DNA of 64,000 nucleotides from positions 12,897,404 to 12,961,403 of the forward strand of contig NC_088103.1 of the NCBI RefSeq assembly GCF_036370855.1, read 5' to 3'. The notes beneath the pieces were generated by a model. That model ran no database searches. It saw nothing but the letters and a program-made list of their open reading frames with translations, and had not been told where the DNA came from. Position 1 is the first letter of the stretch; each line of letters starts with the position of its first letter. The translations under genes were made by a program, and so were the position numbers. The DNA is from Dromaius novaehollandiae (taxonomy: Eukaryota; Chordata; Aves; Casuariiformes; Dromaiidae). Positions 36,501-50,000 of the stretch are shown one piece after another.

Positions 36501-38410
36501 CACACGCAATACAGCGAATGAGTGGAATTGATGGAGCTTTCAAAGTAACTGGAGAGGGACTCGTTTAAACCAACAGGCTTCCTATATGATGAAGAGAAGG
36601 AAGGCACAATCTACAATAAAAGGGAGGACTTAAAAGTATAGAGTACTTAGTAGTTCCAGACACTAGCCAGAGATGAAAGAACCTGGTTCTCTCCGGTGTT
36701 TTAGCTTTGCTGGCAATGCTCAGTATTCATGTCATAGTCAAGTAACAGTGCAAACTGGGAAAGAAAAGCAACGTGGCTGCACAACCAGTTTAAGTTCTTT
36801 GCCCCTTCCACAATAGGTTGAATGTATTAATGACAGAAATTTGTTAGACACGTAGGGTGGAATTCACCTGAGCACACGAGGCCAGCGTGCAGGCTGTGCA
36901 TCATTTGTCTCGCAGTTCAGCCTTGCTCTGCTCTGCGTGGTACATAGAGTATTGCAGGACTGTAAGGCAGGGCGTGAGTGTTAGGGCTCTGGCTTACTCC
37001 TGAACTGTGCCTTTATTTATCTCTGACTTTCTGTGCCGAATGTCAAAATAATGTCTTGTGTAGCGCACAATTAGGCATGAGCTCATTGTCTTTAAAAAGA
37101 CAATTTTTTGTTACAATGAATGCTATCCTTTGCACTTGCTGAAGCTGCAGTGCTCCGAGCAAGGTGATATATCATCATCTTTAATATTTACCGCTTTGTA
37201 GGCACTGACTGTGAGCAGGTTCTGTCACTAACAAGAGCTAATGGTTTTATGCACAAAGCAGGTTCTTTTCAAAAGAAGGCTCTGAAACCAGTGACGTATT
37301 CCCATTCAAGTGCATTAAAAAGTGCAATGAACTGCTGATGTCTAAAAATACATGCAGGTAACAAACTGCACAGCCAATGCGATGCTCTAGCCAGTTCTAA
37401 AAGACATGTATCTTTGGATGAACCAAATAAATGAAAGGTGCAGTCCCGGGAAATACTGTGCTCCTGCCGCTGCTACATCTGAAATGAAACCATAAGAGCA
37501 TTTGTTATTTGAAGGAACACAGCTGATACATAACAAGAATCCTGAAAGCAGGTATTTTCACATAAACTTCTATCTTTCAGCAGTAGGTCTTGATGGCTGT
37601 GTGAGTAGATATTTCTAGCTGAATATGAGAAAGAAAACTGGAAGAAAGTATCTTGGCCAAAGGAAAAGACGTGTTGTGGTGCATTCTCCCTTTTCCTCAG
37701 ATGTCTTGCATCCAGACAGCTGTTAACTCCATGCAATTTGTAGCCATAGAGGAGCAGAACAAAACCCAAGCTGGTCCCATCCAAATGTAGTTTGCTGCCA
37801 TCTCCAGATTGTCTACTTTGTAGGTTAAACTCCTGTGAACCTTTCCAGAATTGAAATATTCCTCCCAGTTTCTCTCCAAGACATTAAAGCTTACATTCAC
37901 CTCAAGACTTGACTTAGAGCATATTTTCAGACTCCCTTTCTTTTGAAAAATTTTATCTTAAACTCAGCCTATTTGATTAGATCACTAAATTTCATTTAGA
38001 AATGCCCAGAGGTGAAAATATTAGCAACAATGGAAAGATTCATTCTTTTTAATATAGGCTCAAAAATCTGAACCCTCAGAAACTTAGCCTGGAGAAGGCT
38101 GTTTGCTATGGATGACTTTCTAGCCAACTATTAAAATGACTGCCAAATAAAACACTGTTAGCTACACATAAACCAATATGGTGCCAATTATGTATGAAAG
38201 TTATTACCCCTAAAATGGTAAAAGATGCATTTATTCTCCACTGACTCAGTGATGCCACTTAGTAAAATAATTTAGAAGGAATGTCTAAAAATTAGTGTGA
38301 CTGGAGTGGTGATGAGAAAAACCTGTCCAGATTAGTAATGTGTGCGCTGGCTGCATGGAAGCTGCCAACAGAGTGCTGGGTGCTTCAGTGACTATTGGTG
38401 CCGATCTCCC

Positions 38411-38456
38411 ATTCAAATCGATTCAGCAAGAGCATTGAAATCAATTCAGCATGAGC
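38411..38456 (+). repeat. Two-copy 23-nt tandem duplication
   Basis: ATTCAAATCGATTCAGCAAG plus AGC (38411-38433) is followed directly by a copy with three mismatches (38434-38456). A simple old tandem duplication, with no coding context. Confidence 0.8.
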
Positions 38457-40248
38457 GTTTACTTGCCTGTGTAGCAAGTAGATGTAACAACACGTGTGTA
38501 AAAGAGCATATCCCTTGCTAAAAGCAGGGAGAGAGGCACGGCACCTGGGGGAGACATGAAGGGCAGCTGAGAATCTGTATCATCTATATCCCATTTATTC
38601 CTTTGGAAAATCCCTCCTGTACTAGTGTTTTAAAGATGGAAATTGACTGAGGCCTGGAAGAGACGCTATGACACAACAGGGGGATTCCCAGCAGTGTGAG
38701 TTTCCTGAGGTATTAACAATAAAACAGAAATGTTCTTTGTGTTAGATAGCAGCTTGCTTTTGCTTGTGTTTTCCCCCACAAAATCCAGTGCACATACATG
38801 TAACCAGGATGACTCAGTGTTGCAGATTGTTGAGGGATGGGGTCAGGGAAGACATGCTAGAGCAGGGAAAGAATAAGAGAAAGCACAGATTAATTTGTTG
38901 GTTAAAATTGCCAATTGTAGGCCTTGGAGCACAGACACTGTTTGCACAAACACATCTGGGTGTTATCTCAGAAAGGTGATTCTCTTTGTCCCAGCTCATA
39001 CCTGGACACCTGCCAGCCTGGGTTCGCACTAGCAGCTTAAAAGAACCTGTTCTGAAAAATCTATTTGCTGTTAGGACTTTTTTTAACAACACAATTCCAT
39101 GTTGATGGCACTGTACAAACACACAGATAGAGTCAAGTGTTAGAGTTTCCTGGAATTCAAATTGTTTTTTAAAATAAGCAAGTAAACATATGCATGGGTA
39201 TAAGTAATACATGCATCCAGACATAACTAGTTATTTTTATTCTTCCAGATGAAATTGTCTCTAAAAACATAAGGTGCTATTTATTATTAGCATTATTTAT
39301 AATTTAAAATGCTAACAGTGACATAAAGTGTTGTCTCAGCTCATTTAACAGGCCACAAGATGGTTAGAAGAATTATAGAAATCTCAGACAAACTAACCTC
39401 AGGTAAAATGCAGTTGTTTGTATTTGCTATTCAACCTCTGCTTTTTCAAAATGGTGAATAAAAATAGGTTGTCTTATTAGGCAAAATTACTATCATTAAC
39501 AAGAAATGTTACCATCTCACACTGAGGAAAACATAGATATAGCCCAATTTTATGCCCTTCCTGTGGTTTGACTTCAAAGGTAACATAAATAACAGGAAAA
39601 ATACTTGACTCTTCCTACAGTGAAATCCCAGTGAACCTGATGAAGGTATTCTGCCCACTGCGGGCTGCTAGAAATTCACAGGGCCCAATTTCCTGTGCAG
39701 GAACTTTCTGCCCTTAAATCTTTCTTCCTCAGGAAAAAGATATGCTGGTCTCTCTTACATCTGAACGGACAACTTTGATCTAACACTTCAGTGATTCAGC
39801 AAAACACCATCACCTCTGTAGTGGCTCAGCCTCTTGATATTGGGCTTATCCCCCCACAGCCTTACCTCCCGGAGCCAGGGCCCAGAATCTGCCCAGCAGC
39901 GGGAACTGCTTTCTGCTTCATTTTGTCTCTTTTGAGGTTTTGTGCAGGCAAGTGACTTCACACTTCTGTTACACTCTAAGGGGGAGAGGGAAACACCCTC
40001 TGCAGACTGTCATGCAGAAAATAAAACACAGCAAAACAAACAAACCCAGCATACATTCCCCCACCCCTCCATATGGCTACCTAACTCCTCAGCAAGCATC
40101 CATCACGAGTACTGTACTGCTTTTGCGCTGATCACGGGTGCCAGGAGAAAACAGCCGCAGAGTCCTGGTTTAGGGGGGAATTCGGCGAGGACACAGGGAC
40201 AAGGGACATACTGAATGGACAATTAGTTGTCAGTCCTAAAAATGTAAC

Positions 40249-40260
40249 TTTTTTTTTTTT
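40249..40260 (+). repeat. T12 homopolymer
   Basis: Twelve consecutive T residues in the intergenic interval, with no associated element recognised. Confidence 0.8.
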
Positions 40261-43200
40261 CCTATGGATGTATTTCTTTGAAGTAATCTAAACCCTTGAG
40301 CAGATGAATGGCCCAAGAGTTTCTTCATATCTCTTTCTAGGAGGAAATAGGACATAACTGTAAGTGATGTTTTCCTTGAGCAAGGACTGGGGGCTTAAAA
40401 CCTATGACAGAAGTTTCCAACCACAAATGGTTATATTCTTTGGTTGGAACTATGTTATTTTCATACTCATATATAACATTTGCCTTCATCCTTCCTGTTT
40501 TGGCTCTTCTTCTTTCTTGGCCTGATCAGTATGATAAAGGCCCATTTGTGCAGCTAGTACCCAATTTATGACTTAGAAAAATGCAGAAAAAAATCATAGC
40601 TCTGTGACAAGGTGGCAACGTTTACAGAACCACAGACATTTATAGCCTTCAGTATAATTGAGATAACTAGTGAGACAAACTAATTGCTTACTGATTAGGA
40701 ACGTATCTTTGGGCAAAGTAAGAATTTGCAGTAAACTGGATATTCCCACCTATGCTCCCTTTGAATCTCCTCCCTCATACAGTATCAAAACAATCCCAAG
40801 TGTGTGAAATACAAAGAAATAGTGTTTGATTCACTAGGCCCACCAGGCATGGGCTATTGTGCCTTGGTTATGTGAGATGGCAGCTGTCAGCTCAAAAAGC
40901 GCCTTGTTAGGGGACGGTCACTGTTTACTTCCTCAGTAATACTGTAAGGCATATGCCTCTTGTGGTGACTGTACTTTTGGTGCACAAATATATTTGCACA
41001 TGGGAGAGAGGATTTGAATGCCTGCGGCTGCCCAGAGGGGAGTTTGTGTTGCTAAGCCTCAGGACCACGTAGCTCTGCCATTTTTCACTCCTTAGATGCC
41101 TATGCGCCACAACTTGCAAAAAATCAGACCAAACTACAAAATTACTTCAGGCAAAGACCATTTGCTAAGTATTATTCTCAGCAGAGATACTCTAAACTGG
41201 ATGAAAAAAAAAAGATTTGGAGGCCATCTGCAAATACTCCCCACTCTATACTGCAAGTACTGTATTCACTGTGAAACAACAAATCTGATGCCCTTCCAAG
41301 AGCGAGCTGGAGAATCTCTCCTTTTTCCTGGGAGACGATTATCAGAAGTGGCTTTACATCTGCTCTGATACCAGCAATAGATGGTAAACCTCTGGCTATC
41401 AAAGGGGAGGCAATTTTCTGTCATTATTTTCTCATCTAGGAGTTCACCTTTAGATTTGAGATATTCTTAGTGCTTTTATTCCCTGTTTCAAATTCAAGAT
41501 GGCAACCCATTTATCTGATCCCATGACTTTTTACTAGCACAGGGCTCAAGATCAATAAGGAGAAAGCATAACAGGCCTGACTCTAAAAATGGAAGGTACA
41601 ATGCTGAGCTAGACTGTGTAGTCTCCCGTAACGCAAAATGGTGACTTTGCCAGCGGCTGCCCAGCAAACACGAGGATGGATCTGTCTCACATTGCACATT
41701 TTCTATGCCAAATGGCACCTGCAGTATATGCCTAAGAAGTCAAAGGAGGTTTCTATGCCCAACAAAGAAATCCTGGTGTACATGCATGAGTATGGAAGTG
41801 ACAGTGTAGAACTTCTAAGAAATCCTTTAAATATTGAACATCCTTTTAATACTGAGCAGCTTGAAGGACCACTCTGCATTTACGTAGGAGTACCATTTGA
41901 CCATAATTTCTGCCTGAGTCTGTAAATGTCCCCCATTAGCAATGGATCCAAGCAGTCAGTTTCAACCAACTTTTGTTGGTTGAATTAAAGATAATTTGTT
42001 TTCTTCAAGTTTTGTGAAGATAGGAAGCCATATAGAAGAGAGAGGCCATACAAATGTCTGAATCCAGGGAAAGGCTGCCAGACTTATGCTTTGTTAGATA
42101 CTGTGTGTCCACATTAAGTGTCTTCCCAGCTGGAAGAAGGTTTCCAGCAAAGCTGCCAGTCACCTGTGAGGGCCCTTGTCCAACAGGATACTTCTGCCAG
42201 GGTTGATTCTGTACTCCTGCAGGGAGCACATCTGCACCAGCTTCAAAACCAGGGTCCCTGGACTCCCAAACAGAAGCAGAGGAGCACGTGTCACTGCTTT
42301 ACCTCAGTGAGCTGCAGTCTGTAACTTGGCTTACATATGAACACCTTTAAGACATAGAGGCTCATGAAACTGCAGTTTAAAGTCACACAGTGTTTCATTT
42401 CATTTTTAATGATTTCAAGTTTGATCTCAGACACTGTTTTCCAAATTGACATGAGACTAGATCTTTTGCAACTTACAATTTCTGTTAAAAATGTATTTTG
42501 AGTGTATTTATCCAATATATGGTGATTGAAAGAGGCTTCAGTGTTTTGATCAGGAGGCACTTCAAGAGGAGACTGGCTTTAAGAATACTAGGCAGTGCAA
42601 GTTGCTAGACTCTATCTGGAAAAAGTAAATGCAATTTCTTGTGCTTTTTCAGCCTTTTACTGTTTTTTGTAGAAATCCTACAAGAATATAAAACTATAAA
42701 CAAATAATTCATTGAAAGCACCTGGTATCGATGTTTTATTGATGTTGCCATAAATATTATAGAAAAGCATTGCACAGAAAAGTGACCCCGGTGCCATTTG
42801 GAACACTACTGCAGTCAAAGGAGGACTGCAAAATATTAAAAAACTTGAGCAGAAGATGCACAAATTCTCAGGGTAAAATTAATCTTGGAGACCTGAAATT
42901 TAAGTGTTTCCTCTAAGTTAGTCTGGCCTCTGTCTAAGTAACAGAGAAAGGCAGGTTCCTGGCAAGGGTGATTCACCCCAGCTAATTTAGGCACCTGCAT
43001 GTCTTGGGATGACGTCTTCATTGACGGCCTCCATGACTATCTTAGAGAAGATACTTTAGACTGGTTAAGTTAGGTAAAATGGAGCCTACTCCCTTTCCTC
43101 TTGCCATTGCTTTCGCTGCAGTAGGATTAGGCTTTCGCTCACTGTCATTGGCCAGATGATTAATTTTCCCCTTATCCAGATCAAAAGTGAAACGCAAGCA

Positions 43201-46200
43201 CATGACAGTCTAAGGTAGACACCCATATTTAATTTGTTTTGTAGGACAAAGCCTTGATCTTCTGTCCAGTAAATCAATGGAAAGACTTTAAATGACCTCA
43301 GCAGACTGAAATAAAAGTTATGGGTTAACAGGGCTGACAGTTTGCCTTTTGACTTACCCTCGAATTTAATAAGCATTCAGTTAAATTAAACACCCTAAAT
43401 TCCGGAGTCCCTGCCCATTTAACTGATCGGCCATGGATCATGGTAATCCATGGTGATAGTTTGCTTTTCAGTTTAAAATGAAATAAGTAGAAATCAATTG
43501 TAAAAAGCCTTGCAAATGCTTTTCCATGCGCCTAACACAAATCTTCATACATTTCCATTTAGGCAAAATCTAAATAGGAATTGAATAGATTTCTACTGGC
43601 ATACTCTGATGATATTCAAGGAGTAGGTGTAGCAAGCTGTGGGAACTAAGAAATTAAGAAAAATATTGCAGTGCTGTCAAGAGTAGGTGTAGACATTTTG
43701 TACCTGCTAAACTAAAATGATGGGCCTAACATTTAAAATAATATACTGATGTAACACTCGAGCAGAACAGTGATTTAGATAGACAATGATCTTTCCTCTG
43801 CTATCCAGTTTCCCTAATACTAGAAGGAAGCTAAATGCTTTGCAATGCAAATAAAGTGACAAATAAAAGGATGGTGTGAAGGTGTGATTCATCTGATAAA
43901 ATACTTCACTTAAGCAACCCTTGAAGGCAGGATATAGATCCCCTATTTAATTCATCCCACCCCCTTCTGGCTCCTCTGCACTACTGCAGCAGCACCAGCA
44001 GGGACTGCGCAGGATTTCCCCTGTTTTGTAGGTTGTGCCTTGGGTGTCTTTGCCCTTCAGTGGAGGTTCATCCCGAGAAAAAAACACGGCTAGGATGTTT
44101 CCGTTTTTATTGCTGCTGTCTACTGGGATCACTCCTAAACTAGGGAGCAAAAGAGCTGCCAGCTGGATCCCAAATCTCTGGATAACGAAGGATGGCATAA
44201 AGCCATCTTCATTTCAAAGCAGCGTGTGCGCTGCAACAGCAGGACAGCCTCGCTGGAGTCACCCTTGGGCTGCGGCAGGGCATCGCGCCTCTCCGTACAC
44301 CTGCAGAAAGGCAGTTTAAAACCTCAGTCATATGTTCACCTAAGAATAAGGACTAGTAGTTTAGTGAAATGTTTAATTTCTTAATTAAGCATCTGACAGA
44401 TCAAATGAATTATGAGCTTGATTTTGTAAGGAAAAAGGCCTAGTAAGTGAATGCAAATGAGAACCAAAGCAGAAGCAGGTGCAAGAGAGTGAAAAGCCAG
44501 ACTTTGCAGTAACGTTTCTCGTGTAGTGGAAAACTGGATGTTTGAACCGTTCAAGAGCAGATACGCACTGAGCTTGTGACGATACTATTCACATTAATTA
44601 GGGATGAGTCCTACACATGTAACTCCCACTGATTTCTTAAGGGTTCCAACCCAAGTCAATGTCAGTAGCAATGTGTAAGGGCTGCAGGCAGGAGCCCTTT
44701 ACACTCTCGGTAGTCACATTTGGGGACTTATTAAGGCTAGGATTTGCTGAACAGACTGTACCGCAAAACCATGCTAATTAGCATCTAAAATTCTTGGAAA
44801 GCTGCCACAGATTCCTGGGAGCTGTCTACACTAGGGGAGAAAATGGCTTTAGAGAGGCTGCTTGCCTGAAATAGTTTGTGGCATAGCTTGTCCTTTGCAA
44901 TGATTTATACTGTACCCATGTAGCCATCCTGGCTTTTGACGAGGCCATTTTGGTGTTCTCCTGAGACAGCTATTCTCAGTCGTCTTTCAAAGAGCAAGGA
45001 TTTCTAGAAAACTTGAACAAGTGGTTTTGCTCTAGAAAGGAATGATTCTAGCCTAACCAGGTGCGCTGAACTGCCTGGGATGATACTGGGTTGAAAATGT
45101 TTCAATAGATATTTTTTAAATTTTGTATTAGTTGTGTGCGGTGGTGCAGTATCTTGCAAGTCTGTGAATGAATTTCAGTGAGCCAGAATTAGACGGTGAT
45201 TCTTTCCTTATTTGTTTCTACATACGATATACATATGATAAGACTATCATTTCCTCCTGCGGCCATAGTTTAAGTAGTAGCCCTTGAAGCATTTCAGCCA
45301 TTGGTATTTGTGGAAAATGGAGCTCTTTCTCACTTTTTTCAGTCAGCATTTATTCCACAAAAAGGCAGTTCCAGGTAACCCGAGACTGCGGCTTGTTTGA
45401 ATTCTCTGCATTGTCTATCTACATTTCTGCTTCTAGTTTTTCCTTGTAGCCCAGCCGATTATTCAGTCTTTTGAGGTTCAAAGGCCATCCCTGCGTAATT
45501 CAGAGAGGCTAGAGCATACCGTACAAGACATGCCTTACTGCTGCTCTCCTCTTTTGTTGGAGCTGTCTTGATGGGTCCAAAATCCTGAACGCTGTGGTCG
45601 AGACTAGAAGGGGAGGCGCCCGGCTGGATGCAGAAAACACCAGGGCTGCATGGAGCTTTTCCTTTTGCTCTCTCCAGCCCTGCAAATGAATTCCTCTCAG
45701 ACCCACTCCTGGAAATCGTGGCTGTCTATCCACATCCTGAAATCCAGAAGCTCATTATTTGCTGCGAAGAAAGCCACCCCCTTGCATTAATGCCCAGGTT
45801 GCAAGTATCAGGGACAGGCAGACCCGCCAAGCACCTATGTGCAGTCCTGACGAAGCAAGGCGGCTTTGCACATTTCTCCTTCTAACTGCATTTTTTTTCA
45901 TATTTTTAAACAAGCATATGCTAACCAGGAGAGTTCTGTCTTCTCCGAAAGCTGCTAACAACGCTGCATATTTCACTCCTCCCCGCACATTTCCCTTCGC
46001 CCAAATGTTGACAACTCTGCGCAAAGCAATGAGACTCCATGCTTGTGACCAGCACAGGGAGGAAGAAGGAACTCTTCCTCCTTCTCTGAGGAAGACTTTA
46101 GAGGAAAAGCCAAGAAATGGTGAATGAGGGCATGCATAAAGATGCTGTTTTAGCTCAGCTGCTGCAGCTGCTCGAGATGCCCAAAGCAGCAAAACTGGCA

Positions 46201-46877
46201 ACGGAGGAGAGAAACGGCTCTCCTTCCTCTCCAGTCAATGCAATGAATAATTAACGGACTTTTTATATTTTAATATATAAAAATATACTTTTCACAATAC
46301 ATTTACTGGCTTAGTTATTGAGGTATCATCATGTTAAAGTAGCATAATTAAATGAACCACAGAAAACCAGAAATATAGTTAAAAATTCATGCATGGCTTC
46401 AGTGCAGTGGTAACTAAATATTGAACAGCCATTAGGAAAGCAGTTATAAGTCTCTGTTTTCAGCTCGTTTAAAGAATATTCATCAGGAAGATGTGGCATT
46501 GACCTACTTCAGAGAACTAACTGGGCACCCAGAAACACATTTTCTTGAAATTTATTATTCAACACTCACTGTTCTTGCTAAATAATACGGAATTAATAAT
46601 GCATTTCAATAAATTTATCTGCATAATCAAAATAACGATTTTAATGAGGTTGATCATCTCCACGTTTAATAATGTATTTGTTACGGCTGAAGAAGCCAAG
46701 CTGGTGAGCCTCTCTCAGCGCTCGTCCGCGATGGGGTGCGGCGCTGCGTTGCCGCGTATCGATGGCTGAAATGTACGGACGCTGCAAAACACGGGCACGC
46801 TCGGCGCGGCCGCGCTCCAGCAGCCCTTTCCCTGAGCGCCGCGCCGCTCCGCGCCCGCCCGCGCACCCACGGGCACC

Positions 46878-46973
46878 GCCCAACGGCCGCCGCGCGCCCC
46901 GCCCAACGGCCGCGGTGGGGGCGTGGCCGCGGCGGCCGTTACGGGCGGCAGTTTTGAACGCTGGTGCCGTTGG
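46878..46973 (+). promoter_or_regulatory. RTKN2: Candidate CDE/CHR module with four MYB-type sites
   Basis: TTTGAA (46953-46958) is a canonical CHR. GGCGG (46944-46948) lies exactly 4 nt upstream, the spacing known from CDE/CHR promoters of G2/M genes. YAACGG MYB-type sites occur at 46881-46886 and 46904-46909, within identical GCCCAACGGCCGC repeats starting at 46878 and 46901. Two more, in reverse orientation, are CCGTTA at about 46936-46941 and CCGTTG at about 46967-46972. The cluster ends a few bases before the RTKN2 ATG. DREAM and MuvB/B-MYB complexes use CHR and MYB elements in cell-cycle genes. Use by RTKN2 here is an inference. Confidence 0.55.
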
Positions 46974-46978
46974 GGAGG

Positions 46979-47023
46979 ATGTGGCGGAGCCGCGTGCCGG
47001 GCGCCGAGCAGCGGGACGAGCCG
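46979..47023 (+). CDS. RTKN2: RTKN2 coding exon 1
   Basis: Encodes 15 residues, MWRSRVPGAEQRDEP, then CCG|GTGAGG. The ATG has A at -3. An in-frame TGA lies 24 nt upstream, inside the CHR motif, so no more upstream in-frame start is available. The sequence does not resemble the human N-terminus, which is also about five residues longer. The assignment rests on position in the CpG island, the donor, and the phase-0 join to exon 2. Confidence 0.75.
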
Positions 47024-50000
47024 GTGAGGCGCTCGCACCCCCGACCCTTCTCCCCGGGGCTCCGCCGCCGGCTTCCCTTGGGTGGCCGGGCCGGGCCGGC
47101 ACCGCGGCCTCGGGCGGGAGGAGGCGCACGCCCGCGGCCCCCCGTGGCCGGCACTGCCGCTGCGAGCGGCCGAGGCGCCTCGGCCCGCTCCGCTCCGCTC
47201 TCTAGCGAGCAAGCGGCCTCCAGCTCTTTGGGCCCTGCCGGCTCTCGGGTGATCCTCCCTGGCCGGGAGCTTGCGCGGGGCTGGGCTCCCCAGGTGCTCC
47301 CGGAGCCTCACTTAACAGTTTCCGTGTATCGGTTACCCTGAGGCTGATGAATGGCACCTGTGTCCTGGAACAGCTTAGTTTTACTTGACTGAATTGACCT
47401 GTGTTAGGATGAAGGTAGCAATTTGGGTTAAATGTAATAAAGCAACACTGAAATGCTGAGTTTTGTTTGTAACTTTAAAAAGCTAAATATACTGGGGAAA
47501 TGAGAAAGCTGACTAACGTACGGACCAGCGGAGGTGCTACTTTGGCATACTGAACTCATTGTTTGTCATCTTCAAGGTCTCAGGACTGCAGAGTTGATGC
47601 TTTTCTTGCATTTTAATCTTTCTAGCTATTGATCTATAAACCTGAATTAGTTAGTAAAAAAATAAAAAATAAAAAACCCTGACCTATGCCTGTAAAATGC
47701 TATTGCTCTCAATTTCAGCAGACACTTGTTTCTATCAGGAAATTCCCCCAAACAGTATTTTGACTTTTAAGGCCTGTGTTTTAAGACTACTTACTGCCTC
47801 ACTAACTGATTACTTTAAATAAATATGGTAGACTTATTGAGGTTTTGGCTTAAGCCTCTGTGGTAGTAAACCCAAAGTGTACCTTGGAATAAGATTCTAA
47901 AAGCTTGTATTTAAGATATTAATTAAATAAAACCAGATTTTAATCTGTCTTTTCTCTGCCATTCTTGGTAACTGTTGGTGGATTGTGATTTTTTTTTTTT
48001 TACTACATCATCTATGTAAGCTAGGAAATCTATTAAAATTTCTGAAATTATAGGAATATTGAACTGGGGAGGTGAGGTGCTCTGTGAAAGTGGTGTTTAG
48101 GAAGTTCCTGAATATGGAGCTTAAAATCCCAGCAGCTGTTAGTAATCTTGTCTGCATTATGCTGCCACTGGTGGGGGGAAAAGTGGGGACCACAAGGGAA
48201 ACAGTACGTTAGTAGACAGCATATGGCACAACAGTGCTGTGTCATTCCCCCAAGTCCAGATGGTATGCTTGTATTTTTAGAGGGAACTGAAAAAAAAAAA
48301 AAAAAGAAAAAAGCTGACCAATTTTTTTTGCAGATTCAAAGAACGTCATACATTCTAAATCAGGCTGCTAAGTCATTCCTTCAGATCAGACTTATATGGT
48401 AAGATTATTTAAGATCAGGTCCAGCAACCATTTAATGCTAGTCTAGAATATTTTATATGAGGCCTACTGAGAAGCCGTATGGATTAAATCCTTTGTGTAG
48501 TTCTGAAAGTTGCAATATTGGTGCATGCAGATGGATGCATCTGTAGACTGCAGCTGCCCTTCCCCTAGGATAGGGAAGGGGGATGCTTCGGAAGGCAAGA
48601 TGCTCTGTGAGCAGGTGGAACAGCAGCCAAACATTAAGTATCTTTTGCTGGTGCCCTTCAAAAACGCTGTAACTCCTCTCTGCAGACAGGAGGGAATGGG
48701 TGGTGGTAGCTGTTTAGTGACCTTCCAACTACTTTTTGAGGCTGCTGTAAAGAACCCCTCTCTCATTTCAAAGGTAGCTAATGAGAGAGGGCTTTCCAAG
48801 TCTGTAAGTAGTGTAGTTATAGTGGTAAAGGAGTAAATTAAGAGACAAAATAAGGAATAAAGTAGAGAAGAAAATGTCCTGCATTACCCCTTTCTTGAGT
48901 TCTAGATTTCTCAGGTAGTTGAGTTGTGGGGAATATACAGTTCACTTTTAATTCTAGTCTGCTTAGAGACTTGAGGGAGAACAGTTGCCAATATTTTTCT
49001 ACCAGCTGAAATACTGAACTTGTAAATTGAAATTATTGCATCGTGAACTTCAGTCACATGCTGATAGATCCACCCCAAAGCACTTGTTTTGAGTTCACAT
49101 GTACTATAAAACTGAAAACTGATGCATTGTTTTTAATTCTAGAGGTAGTTGGGACACTCTTACTTGGTATTGAAAAATCCTCTCTCACTATTGACTTGCC
49201 ATGTATTTGCAATATAAGCATTTGTACAGTGACAGCAAACTCCCTCTACAGTCCTAAACCTAAATGCCCTCATTAAGGTATTTAGGAAAGGGCAACAGGA
49301 GCAGAGAAAACAAGGAAGATGACTTCTGTTTAGTGCTGTTTTTTACACATTGAACATGCTTGAGTTGGCTAGGGGTGGCCACATAAAAAGGAAATGTGTA
49401 TCATAGTTGTCAGTGGCAATTAGCACACCTTTGGGAGACAGGGTGAACAACCTTTGATCCTTTCACCTTAATTATCTTCTAGGCTGGTGTGGATTGACCT
49501 GTTTGAAGCGGCAAATGAGGAATAACGCAAACTTATAAATGCTTGTTTTTTAAAAAAAAGTAAATAGGAATACATTAACTTCCCAGAGGTTTTTATAATA
49601 TATTAAAAAAACTACTCTTTCAAAATAACACAGTGATGCAGAATTCTACTGACTGATAGGCATATCTATCTGATTTCTTACATTTGAATGAAAAGCACCA
49701 TGTAAGGCATACTCCTTGTGTAATCTTTAAGTTATCACAGCTTTTTGGCTTTTAGTTTGTGTCCGATCTGAAACAGTCAAGTCTTTGGATATTCTCCTTT
49801 TATCACTTTTAGGTGTTACCTAAATTGTTTATCAACTACGGGTGAAAATCACATTTTTTAACTCTTTGCAAGATGGCCAAAGAAGTAACACAAATTTTTA
49901 TTTCTGATTTAAGGCATTTTAGGTATTTTCCTGGGTTTCGAGATTATTTTACTAGGGATCACTGTAAAAAATGGGATGTTATTTTATAAGCTTTGTTCAG

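Larger units (their letters stand above)
30600..46700. other. Intergenic interval between the ZNF365 and RTKN2 promoters
   Basis: About 16 kb without any recognised exon on either strand. Short open frames are scattered and have no splice or homology support. Visible local repeats are a 23-nt tandem duplication at 38411-38456 and T12 at 40249-40260. The final 450 bp (46230-46690) are strongly AT-rich before the RTKN2 CpG island begins. Shared regulatory elements for the divergent pair could lie here, but none can be named. Confidence 0.65.
46720..47300. promoter_or_regulatory. RTKN2: RTKN2 CpG island promoter
   Basis: A sharp change from AT-rich DNA to about 580 bp of CpG-dense sequence surrounding the RTKN2 first exon. 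No TATA box is seen near the start codon. Open frames on both strands throughout the island are compositional shadows. Confidence 0.85.

Noticed and set aside
43621-43692. GAGTAGGTGTAG occurring twice exactly 60 bp apart
   Set aside because: Only 12 bases are shared and the sequence between shows no repeat structure. Probably chance.
46641-47311. Several long open frames on both strands around the RTKN2 start
   Set aside because: All are CpG-island shadows without homology. Only the 15-codon exon with a GTGAGG donor fits RTKN2.
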